Assembly: GCA_018715425.1 (NCBI GenBank)
Contig: DVLR01000253.1
Location: 1 to 6,775 of the forward strand
DNA from: Candidatus Merdenecus merdavium
GTDB taxonomy: Bacteria; Bacillota; Clostridia; Lachnospirales; Lachnospiraceae
DNA: 6,775 nucleotides
Reading direction: 5' to 3'
The translations under genes were made by a program, and so were the position numbers. The notes below the pieces were generated by a model that saw nothing but the letters and a program-made list of their open reading frames with translations, was not told the origin of the DNA and did not search any database. Positions 1 to 5,375 of the stretch are shown piece by piece. How positions within the stretch are numbered: the stretch's first letter is position 1; each line of letters starts with the position of its first letter.

Positions 1-25
1 TTATACTATAAGTAGGAGGAATAGC

Positions 26-565
26 GTGAGAATTGAAAGAGAACATACTGTAGCATTAGCCATTGATTTTCAAGAAAAATTAATGGCTGTCATGGATCGA
101 AAAGAAGAATTATTGAAACATTCTCAAATATTATTAAAGGGATTACAGGTATTAGGAATAAAGACTTTTATTACCCAACAGTATACAAAGAAACTTGGTA
201 TGTCCATTCCAGAAATTTATGATGCTGTTGGAACGAAGAAGTTCTTCGACAAAACATCTTTTAGTTGTTATTTAGATCCTGATATCAAACAAGTTTTGGA
301 CAAAGATGTAAAAACCGTTATCATATGTGGAATAGAGGCTCATATCTGTGTTTTACAAACGGTTCTTGATTTATTAGAGAAGGGATTTCAAGTTGTTTTG
401 GTAGTCGATTGTATTTCATCGAGGAAAGAATCTGATATGGAAATAGCAATAAAAAGGGCAATAGAAGAAGGTGCTATGGTAACGACTTATGAAGCTATTT
501 TATTTGAATTACTACAAAGTGCAAAGGCGAAAGAATTCAAAGAGATATCCAAATTAATTAAATAA
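26..565 (+). CDS. Isochorismatase-family (YcaC-like) cysteine hydrolase
   Basis: A 179-residue cytoplasmic hydrolase of the isochorismatase-like cysteine hydrolase superfamily, of normal length for the small YcaC-like branch. The expected catalytic triad is visible: Asp14 in the first strand (ALAIDFQ), Lys76 (FDKTSFS) and the nucleophile Cys108 in GIEAHICVLQT, which also carries the usual cis-peptide region before the Cys. The protein should therefore be active. Family members hydrolyse amides or vinyl ethers (nicotinamide, N-carbamoyl compounds, isochorismate and others), and the substrate cannot be read from the sequence. The start is GTG at 26, with AGGAGGA at 14-20 placed 5 nt upstream. 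The stop lies 17 nt before aroD, so the two are probably cotranscribed. The promoter is not in the window. True isochorismate activity is not implied by the family name or by the aroD neighbour. Confidence 0.88.
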   Translation: MRIEREHTVALAIDFQEKLMAVMDRKEELLKHSQILLKGLQVLGIKTFITQQYTKKLGMSIPEIYDAVGTKKFFDKTSFSCYLDPDIKQVLDKDVKTVIICGIEAHICVLQTVLDLLEKGFQVVLVVDCISSRKESDMEIAIKRAIEEGAMVTTYEAILFELLQSAKAKEFKEISKLIK

Positions 566-582
566 ATTAGAAGAGGGTAACC

Positions 583-1353
583 ATGGAAAGAGTGAGAACA
601 GTAAAAGTAAGAAACGTAATCATAGGAGAGGGGATTCCTAAGATCTGTGTTCCAATTATAGGAAAAGATAAAGATCACATCCTAGCACATGCTTTTCGAT
701 TACAACATGCTCCCATTGATCTTGTAGAGTGGAGAGCAGATTTTTTTAATGAAGTAGATTCCTTTCAAGCTGTAAAACAAATGTTAAAAGAGCTTAGAGA
801 TATTTTAGGAGATATTCCTTTATTATTTACCTTTCGAACGAAGAAAGAAGGTGGTGAGAGGGAAGTTTCCATTGAGGATTATAAAACATTGAATATTTAT
901 GTTGCGAAAACTGGATATGCAGATCTTATTGATGTAGAAATATTTACAGGTGATCAAGACGTAAAAGAAATCATTACTTTAGCACATCAAAATAAAACCT
1001 ATGTAATTGGTTCTAATCATGATTTTCAAAAGACACCTACTAAAAAAGAGATGATAAAAAGACTTCTGAAGATGCAGGAGTTGGATGTAGATATTCCTAA
1101 AATTGCTGTTATGCCAAACAACAAAAAAGATGTATTAAATCTACTAGAGGCAACCGTTGAAATGACAGAAAACTTTTCAGATAGACCTATTATCACCATG
1201 TCCATGAAGGATCTAGGTGCAATTAGTAGAGTGTTAGGTAGTTTTACAGGATCAGCTGTTACTTTTGCAGCGATAGAACAGAGCTCTGCACCAGGGCAGT
1301 TAAATGTAGAAGAGGTAAGGGTTGCATTAGATATCTTACAGATGAAAGATTGA
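583..1353 (+). CDS. aroD: 3-dehydroquinate dehydratase, type I
   Basis: A 256-residue class I dehydroquinase, a single (beta/alpha)8 barrel of typical length (about 250 aa). It dehydrates 3-dehydroquinate to 3-dehydroshikimate, the third step of the shikimate pathway, through a Schiff base. The active-site residues are all present at a constant +3 offset from the Salmonella enzyme: the EWR substrate motif at 49-51, Arg85, Glu89, the general base His146 (SNHDF), the Schiff-base Lys173 (PKIAVMP), Arg216 (GAISRVLGS) and Gln239 (SSAPGQ). ATG 583 is preceded by an AAGAGGG-type site at 571-577. It follows the isochorismatase-family gene after 17 nt, so it is probably the second gene of that operon. 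It is a type I enzyme, unrelated in fold to the type II AroQ found beside pepP-efp in Bacillus. Confidence 0.96.
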   Translation: MERVRTVKVRNVIIGEGIPKICVPIIGKDKDHILAHAFRLQHAPIDLVEWRADFFNEVDSFQAVKQMLKELRDILGDIPLLFTFRTKKEGGEREVSIEDYKTLNIYVAKTGYADLIDVEIFTGDQDVKEIITLAHQNKTYVIGSNHDFQKTPTKKEMIKRLLKMQELDVDIPKIAVMPNNKKDVLNLLEATVEMTENFSDRPIITMSMKDLGAISRVLGSFTGSAVTFAAIEQSSAPGQLNVEEVRVALDILQMKD

Positions 1354-1374
1354 TTTATGATTTTTCGTCTTTTT
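1341..1374 (+). terminator. Weak intrinsic terminator overlapping the aroD stop
   Basis: A 10-bp hairpin, arms 1341-1350 and 1360-1369 with a 9-nt loop, is followed by five T residues (1370-1374). The stem includes two G-U wobbles and only three G-C pairs, so termination may be partial. It overlaps the aroD stop codon and lies just before the yqeG promoter, which fits an operon boundary. Confidence 0.45.
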
Positions 1375-1398
1375 CGACAATTTATCTTACAGTAACAA

Positions 1399-1427
1399 TT
1401 GAAATGAGTAGTAGAATTTGTTATAAT
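1399..1427 (+). promoter_or_regulatory. Sigma-A promoter for yqeG-pepP
   Basis: TTGAAA at 1399-1404 and a perfect TATAAT at 1422-1427 are separated by 17 nt, and a TG at 1419-1420 gives an extended -10. Transcription would start near 1434, leaving a leader of about 50 nt before yqeG. This is one of the two best promoter matches in the window. Confidence 0.8.
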
Positions 1428-1485
1428 ATGGAGCGAAAGAAAGAAGTAATACAGATATGAATAATACGATAATAAGGAGAAAATC

Positions 1486-1986
1486 ATGCTAGCTAGATTT
1501 TACCCAGATGATTACGTGGATTCCACCTATGAAATTGATTTTGAAGAATTATATAAAGAGGGATATCGAGGAGTTTTATTTGACATTGATAATACCTTAG
1601 TACCCCATGGTAAACAAGCAGATAATAGGGCGAAAGAACTGTTATTAAAATTAAAAAAAATGGGATTTTCTTGTTGTTTGATATCTAATAATAAATTAGA
1701 TAGGGTAAAGTCTTTTCATGAAGATGTTAAGGTTCCTTACATTGAAGATGCTCATAAACCACAAAGAAAGAATTATCTTAAGGCAATGGAAATGATGGGA
1801 ACCGACACTGGAAATACAGTGTTTGTAGGAGATCAATTATTTACAGACGTATTTGGTGCTAAGAGAACGGGGATTCGGTCATTTTTAGTAAAACCCATAC
1901 ATCCAAAGGAAGAAATACAGATTGTTTTAAAGCGATACTTAGAGAAAATTGTGCTATTTTTTTATAAAAGAGCGAAGGGAAGGTAA
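1486..1986 (+). CDS. yqeG: YqeG family HAD-IIIA phosphatase
   Basis: A 166-residue cytoplasmic HAD-superfamily subfamily IIIA phosphatase matching the YqeG family in length and motifs. Motif I is FDIDNTLVP, with nucleophile Asp33 and acid/base Asp35. Motif II is Ser67 in ISNN, the motif III lysine is Lys91 (HKP), and motif IV is GDQLFTDV with Asp116 and Asp121. All catalytic residues are intact. The C-terminus is basic and hydrophobic (FFYKRAKGR). Bacterial YqeG is related to yeast Gep4, a phosphatidylglycerophosphate phosphatase, so a lipid phosphatase role is possible but not shown here. ATG 1486 has AAGGAGA at 1474-1480, 5 nt upstream. pepP begins only 5 nt after the stop, which indicates cotranscription. 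In Bacillus yqeG sits with yqeH-aroE instead, so the pairing with pepP differs. Confidence 0.92.
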   Translation: MLARFYPDDYVDSTYEIDFEELYKEGYRGVLFDIDNTLVPHGKQADNRAKELLLKLKKMGFSCCLISNNKLDRVKSFHEDVKVPYIEDAHKPQRKNYLKAMEMMGTDTGNTVFVGDQLFTDVFGAKRTGIRSFLVKPIHPKEEIQIVLKRYLEKIVLFFYKRAKGR

Positions 1987-1991
1987 GAAAA

Positions 1992-3056
1992 ATGAGACTT
2001 GATAGATTATCAAAGCTGATGAAAGAAAAACAGTTAGATGCTGTCGTTATTACAGATGGCTTTAACATGAATTATTTTAGTGGATTTAGTGGTGCTACAG
2101 GATATATCTACATTTCAGATAAGAGAAAAGTGATTTTAACAGATAGTAGATACACCACACAAGCAAAACAAGAAAGTACTTTCGAAACACAGGAAGTTGC
2201 AGCGGATCGCAACTACGTAGGATTATTAAAAGAGTTAATGAAACAAGATCAAGCCTTGAAAATTGGATTTGAAGATCAACATCTTAAATATGCTCAGGTA
2301 GTGGATCTTTTTAAAGGTTGTGAAGAGCAAGAGTGGATAGCACTCGGTGGAGATCTTAGTCTTTTAAGGTGCATAAAGGATACAACAGAAATAGAAAAAT
2401 TAAAAATAGCAGAATCTATTGGAGATAAGGCATTTACAAGAATTCTAGATGTGATCAAACCAGGAATGACAGAAATAGAAGTTGCTGCTGAACTTGAATA
2501 CAGCATGAAGATGAACGGAGCACAAGGATTAAGCTTTGATAGTATTGTAGCATCAGGTGTTAATTCCGCCATGCCTCATGCCACTCCATCTAACAAGAAA
2601 ATAGAAGTTGGAGATTTTGTGACAATGGATTTTGGATGTATGTATCAAGGATATTGCTCTGATATGACTCGTACCATTGTAATTGGTAAAGCATCAGAAA
2701 AACAAAAAGAAATTTATCATGTAGTACTAGAAGCCCAATTAGCTGCTATTGATGCCGCAAGACCAGGCTTAACAGGAGCACAAGTTGATAAGGTAGCTAG
2801 AGATATTATTGCAAAAGCAGGATATGGCCATTATTTCGGACACGGGTTAGGACATAGTGTAGGCCTTGAAATTCATGAAGATCCAAGGTTTTCTCCTACA
2901 TGTGATGTGGTAATGGAAGAGAATGTTATTGAAACAGTGGAACCTGGAATTTACATTCCAGACTTTGGTGGTGTACGTATTGAAGATATGATTTTACTAA
3001 CGAAAGATGGATGCGAAAATTTCACTCATTCACGTAAAGATTTAATAGAATTATAA
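1992..3056 (+). CDS. pepP: Xaa-Pro aminopeptidase (aminopeptidase P, M24B)
   Basis: A 354-residue metallopeptidase of family M24B, the usual length for the short Firmicute type (Bacillus YqhT/PapA). It removes an N-terminal residue that precedes proline. The N-terminal creatinase-like domain spans about 1-125 and includes NYFSGFSG and the TDSRY motif at 50-54. The C-terminal pita-bread catalytic domain spans about 132-350. The dinuclear metal ligands are all visible: Asp213 (MDFG), Asp224 (CSDMTRT), His284 (GHGLGH), Glu317 (VEPGIYI) and Glu331 (VRIED). The supporting histidines His196 (MPHA) and His295 (EIHEDP) are also present. There is no signal peptide, so it is cytoplasmic. ATG 1992 follows a purine-rich AGGGAAGG site that overlaps the end of yqeG. 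No terminator separates it from efp. Confidence 0.95.
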   Translation: MRLDRLSKLMKEKQLDAVVITDGFNMNYFSGFSGATGYIYISDKRKVILTDSRYTTQAKQESTFETQEVAADRNYVGLLKELMKQDQALKIGFEDQHLKYAQVVDLFKGCEEQEWIALGGDLSLLRCIKDTTEIEKLKIAESIGDKAFTRILDVIKPGMTEIEVAAELEYSMKMNGAQGLSFDSIVASGVNSAMPHATPSNKKIEVGDFVTMDFGCMYQGYCSDMTRTIVIGKASEKQKEIYHVVLEAQLAAIDAARPGLTGAQVDKVARDIIAKAGYGHYFGHGLGHSVGLEIHEDPRFSPTCDVVMEENVIETVEPGIYIPDFGGVRIEDMILLTKDGCENFTHSRKDLIEL

Positions 3057-3063
3057 ATAATAG

Positions 3064-3092
3064 TTGAAATATTGGCTATTCTATTATAAAAT
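3064..3092 (+). promoter_or_regulatory. Probable promoter for efp
   Basis: TTGAAA at 3064-3069 and TAAAAT at 3087-3092 are separated by 17 nt. The 93-nt gap after pepP has no terminator, so efp could be read from here as well as from the upstream promoter. Transcription would start near 3099, about 50 nt before the efp ATG. An alternative -10, TATAAA at 3085-3090, would have a poorer 15-nt spacer. Confidence 0.6.
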
Positions 3093-3149
3093 GTTAAAGA
3101 ATGAGGGATTTTGGATATCCCATTTGTATTTAAGGAGGAATATCAGGTT

Positions 3150-3710
3150 ATGATATCAGCAGGAGATTTTAAGAACGGACTTACATTAGAAATAGACGGG
3201 AATATATACCAGATCCTTGAGTTTCAACATGTAAAACCAGGAAAAGGTGCAGCATTTGTTAGAACCAAAATGAAAAATATCATCAATGGTGGTATTATTG
3301 AGAAGACTTTCAGACCTCAGGAGAAATTCCCTCAAGCTAGAATTGATAGAATTGATATGCAGTATCTATATTCAGATGGAGAATTATTCCACTTTATGAA
3401 TGTAGATAACTACGAGCAAATTGCTTTAGATGAAAGTTCTATTGGAGATGCTTTAGAATACGTAAAAGAAAATGAGATGGTTAAAATCTGTTCTCACAAT
3501 GGTAACGTATTTTCTGTAGAGCCTCCTCTTTTTGTTGAATTAGAAATTACGCAAACGGAGCCAGGATTTAAGGGAGATACTGCACAAGGTGCAACAAAAC
3601 CTGCTGTGGTTGAGACTGGAGCAACTGTTTACGTACCATTATTTGTTGAAGAACACGATATCATTAAAATTGATACAAGAACTGGAGATTATTTATCCAG
3701 AGTAAACTAA
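3150..3710 (+). CDS. efp: Translation elongation factor P
   Basis: A 186-residue EF-P, the normal length, which binds between the P and E sites of ribosomes stalled on consecutive prolines and promotes peptide bond formation. It has the three expected beta-barrel domains. The N-terminal KOW-like domain begins ISAGDFKNGL. The loop KPGKGAAF carries Lys32 at the tip, the position that is post-translationally modified in Bacillus EF-P (5-aminopentanol) and equivalent to E. coli Lys34. The C-terminal OB domains end in the family signature, including EPGFKGDT and IDTRTGDYLSRV. The start is ATG 3150, preceded by a consensus AAGGAGG at 3132-3138 with an 11-nt spacing. An in-frame TTG at 3111 would add 13 residues absent from the family and has no ribosome site. 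A strong terminator follows directly. Confidence 0.97.
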   Translation: MISAGDFKNGLTLEIDGNIYQILEFQHVKPGKGAAFVRTKMKNIINGGIIEKTFRPQEKFPQARIDRIDMQYLYSDGELFHFMNVDNYEQIALDESSIGDALEYVKENEMVKICSHNGNVFSVEPPLFVELEITQTEPGFKGDTAQGATKPAVVETGATVYVPLFVEEHDIIKIDTRTGDYLSRVN

Positions 3711-3720
3711 AAACAAAGAT

Positions 3721-3768
3721 AAAAGGAGCTGTCCCACTAAGTAATTAGTGTGGCATCTCCTTTTTTTT
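3721..3768 (+). terminator. Strong intrinsic terminator of efp
   Basis: A long hairpin has arms 3721-3740 and 3745-3764 around a GTAA loop, with two internal mismatches and one G-U pair. The outer AAAAGGAG/CTCCTTTT and inner CACTAA/TTAGTG pairings are perfect. It is followed by an unbroken run of eight T (3761-3768). It begins about 10 nt after the efp stop. Confidence 0.93.
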
Positions 3769-3947
3769 GCACAAAATAAATCCTAAGCTTTCTGTTCGAA
3801 ACGGATTCTTAACACGAATCCTTTTTAAGAGAAACTAAGAGTTTTTTAGAATTCAAGTACACCAACATTGTTGCTAAAACTTTTAATCAGAAACGAAAAG
3901 AAGATCTTGAAAGGATTCTGTCAAATGATAGATAGATAAAAAAATAC
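3769..3947. other. Intergenic stretch with no recognised gene
   Basis: About 180 nt of AT-rich DNA between the efp terminator and the next promoter. I find no ORF with a ribosome binding site and no tRNA or known RNA fold. The only structure is a small hairpin at 3803-3826, listed separately. A GGATTCT word recurs at 3803-3809 and 3913-3919, which may be chance. Confidence 0.6.
3803..3826 (+). terminator. Short terminator-like hairpin
   Basis: GGATTC (3803-3808) and GAATCC (3816-3821) form a perfect 6-bp stem with a 7-nt loop, followed by five T (3822-3826). It may be a backup terminator behind efp. No gene ends nearby to demand it, and the stem is short. Confidence 0.4.
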
Positions 3948-3976
3948 TTGCAATCCAAAATGCAACATAGTATAAT
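3948..3976 (+). promoter_or_regulatory. Sigma-A promoter for the DUF5688 gene
   Basis: TTGCAA at 3948-3953 and a perfect TATAAT at 3971-3976 are separated by 17 nt. Transcription would start near 3983, giving a leader of about 83 nt. A dyad, TTGCA (3948-3952) with TGCAA (3961-3965), covers the -35 box and spacer and could be a repressor site, but five base pairs can occur by chance. Confidence 0.78.
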
Positions 3977-4022
3977 AAGAGATATCTAAAGGGCTTTATC
4001 ATATTCAAGCACATTCGTGCAA

Positions 4023-4034
4023 TTTACCCCCTAT
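4023..4034 (+). repeat. 12-mer shared with the downstream inverted repeat
   Basis: TTTACCCCCTAT lies in the leader of the DUF5688 gene, ending 16 nt before its ribosome site. It is identical to the left arm of the inverted repeat at 5149-5174. Both copies are followed by TAAAAAAG (4042-4049 and 5171-5178) at similar distances of 19 and 22 nt. Here the second, GGGGG-containing arm is absent. Confidence 0.6.
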
Positions 4035-4065
4035 AAAATTATAAAAAAGTAGAAAGGATGAGCTA

Positions 4066-5049
4066 TTGAATTATCAATTATTTACAAATCAAATGAAGTC
4101 GTTATTACAAGAATATTTTGGAGAAAGTGCGAAGATATCAGAGGTAATAACGACAAAAAATAATGATGTTGTGTTAAAAGGTTTATCTATAAGAAATAAG
4201 GGGGAAAATATAGCCCCTGCGATATACCTTGAGGAGTATTATAAAAGATACCAAAATGGAGTTTCTATTCATGAACTCATGCTAGAGATCGTAGCACTTA
4301 GAAAGGATAGGTATGATGTTGATTTCGGATTTCCTATAGAAGAGTTTGAAGACTTTTCTAAAATCAAAAGTCATATTGTTTATAAGATCATCAATTATCA
4401 TCAGAATCAGAAGTTACTAAAAGAGATTCCTCATATACCATTTTTGGATTTAGCAGTGGTCTTTTACTGCTCTGTAGGTACTAGTGATAAAAGATCCGCA
4501 GATAAAATGGTTGGATCTATACAGATTAAAAATGAACATTTAAATTTATGGAATACAGATCTTGATACAGTATATCAAATCGCAAAAGAGAATACACCTA
4601 AGCGATTAAAAATCAAATGTTCTTGTATGGAATCTATATTAAATGGATTTTCAGAAGAGATTAGGAATGGGGAAAGAAATCCTTTAGAAGATGATTTTAT
4701 TACAGATCCAATATCTAAAGATAAAACATTGGAACATAGTATTCCGATGTATGTCATAACCAATGAATTTAATTATCTAGGGGCCGCTGCCATTTTATAT
4801 AAAGACTCTTTAAGGGAAGTTGCAACACTTTTAAATAGTGATCTTTATATATTACCAAGCAGTATCCATGAGTGCATTCTTCTTCCAGTTACCGTTACTC
4901 AAAATATTGATGAATTAAGAGCCATGGTAAAAGATGTTAATGAAGGTCACGTAATAGATGAAGAAATTTTATCATATGAAGTATACCGGTACCAAGTTGT
5001 AGAAGATGAGATTATGCTAGATACAAAAGAAAAGGATAGACTATCTTAG
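4066..5049 (+). CDS. DUF5688 family protein of unknown function
   Basis: A 327-residue protein that I recognise from its pattern as DUF5688, a family common in Lachnospiraceae, often in several copies, with no known function. Recognisable stretches are the N-terminal VLKGLSIRNKGENIAPAIYLEEYY (in part, around 36-59) and the C-terminal segment at about 237-275, with YLGAAAILY, LREVATLLNSDLYILPSS and IHECILLPV. The end has LSYEVYRYQ, also typical. It has no signal peptide, membrane segment or obvious catalytic motif and should be cytoplasmic. The start is TTG 4066 with AAAGGA at 4053-4058, 7 nt upstream; the nearby ATG at 4059 opens a frame that stops after three codons. It has its own promoter and an 83-nt leader, so it is probably monocistronic. 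No classic terminator follows. Confidence 0.8.
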   Translation: MNYQLFTNQMKSLLQEYFGESAKISEVITTKNNDVVLKGLSIRNKGENIAPAIYLEEYYKRYQNGVSIHELMLEIVALRKDRYDVDFGFPIEEFEDFSKIKSHIVYKIINYHQNQKLLKEIPHIPFLDLAVVFYCSVGTSDKRSADKMVGSIQIKNEHLNLWNTDLDTVYQIAKENTPKRLKIKCSCMESILNGFSEEIRNGERNPLEDDFITDPISKDKTLEHSIPMYVITNEFNYLGAAAILYKDSLREVATLLNSDLYILPSSIHECILLPVTVTQNIDELRAMVKDVNEGHVIDEEILSYEVYRYQVVEDEIMLDTKEKDRLS

Positions 5050-5091
5050 TTCTCCATTTAGGTTCAAGAGTGAATGAATTAGCATAAAATC

Positions 5092-5120
5092 TTTACTTAT
5101 TTGTTTGTTTATGTTATTAT
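5092..5120 (+). promoter_or_regulatory. Probable promoter for tRNA-Arg
   Basis: TTTACT at 5092-5097 and TATTAT at 5115-5120 are separated by 17 nt, with a TG at 5112-5113 making an extended -10. Transcription would start near 5127, about 100 nt before the tRNA. That leader is long for a tRNA and contains the inverted repeat at 5149-5174. A closer -10-like TATTAA at 5217-5222 has no matching -35. Confidence 0.55.
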
Positions 5121-5148
5121 AACACAAGTAATGTTGTTCAACGACGAC

Positions 5149-5174
5149 TTTACCCCCTATTTATAGGGGGTAAA
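5149..5174. repeat. Perfect 12-bp inverted repeat upstream of tRNA-Arg
   Basis: TTTACCCCCTAT (5149-5160) and its exact reverse complement (5163-5174) are separated by TT, so an RNA form would be a very stable hairpin with five consecutive G-C pairs. It is followed by A residues on the plus strand and lacks a T-run after the stem on either strand, so it is not a standard terminator. It could be a DNA operator, an mRNA 3'-end stabiliser for the DUF5688 transcript, or a structured leader of the tRNA transcript. Confidence 0.8.
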
Positions 5175-5230
5175 AAAGAATAACACAAATCCGGTATAAG
5201 CAAGAAAAATAAGCTGTATTAAGCAATTAA

Positions 5231-5303
5231 GCATCTGTAGCTCAGGGGATAGAGCTGTGGTTTCCGGTACCATGCGTCGGGGGTTCGAATCCCTCCAGAT
5301 GTG
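5231..5303 (+). tRNA. tRNA-Arg (anticodon CCG)
   Basis: A full 73-nt cloverleaf. The acceptor stem GCATCTG/CAGATGT (5231-5237 with 5296-5302) ends in a G1-U72 wobble and is followed by discriminator G73. The D stem is GCTC/GAGC with an 8-nt loop. The anticodon stem GTGGT/ACCAT encloses loop TTCCGGT, placing CCG at 5264-5266. The T stem GGGGG/CCCTC encloses TTCGAAT. CCA is not encoded. It reads CGG, a codon that is uncommon in this AT-rich window, though it occurs in yqeG (GIRSF) and in the SH3b gene (QQRGN). No strong terminator follows; only a TTTT lies just after the 3' end. Confidence 0.96.
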
Positions 5304-5375
5304 TTTTGGTGTAGCATTTATAGGTGTTCACTAAGGATAAATTAAAAATGAAGTAAACTCAACATGGAGGTAATT

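Noticed and set aside
2..7. TATACT as a -10 box for the first gene
   Set aside because: Transcription would start inside the ribosome site, and the -35 region is outside the window.
487..678. Reverse-strand open frames of 60-150 codons within or antisense to the real genes
   Set aside because: They overlap well-identified plus-strand genes, lack ribosome sites and give low-complexity or Ser/Leu/Phe-rich products typical of antisense reading. The same applies to those near 1026-1487, 1859-2068, 2294-2572, 4575-4763, 5342-5524 and 5656-5838.
3111..3149. In-frame TTG extension of efp by 13 codons
   Set aside because: The extension is not part of EF-P, has no ribosome site, and the consensus AAGGAGG at 3132-3138 lies inside it, pointing to ATG 3150.
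3977..4065. Known riboswitch or T-box in the DUF5688 leader
   Set aside because: I find no conserved core of a known class and no terminator/antiterminator pair; the leader is short and AT-rich.
4059..4070. ATG just before the DUF5688 gene
   Set aside because: It opens a frame of only three codons (ATG AGC TAT) before TGA. It might be a leader peptide but is too short to support.
5231..5303. tRNA-Arg as an integration (att) site for a mobile element
   Set aside because: There is no integrase, no repeat of the tRNA 3' end and no compositional shift in the window.
5364..5375. Upstream ATG for the SH3b gene
   Set aside because: It overlaps the GGAGGT ribosome site that serves ATG 5376 and has no site of its own.
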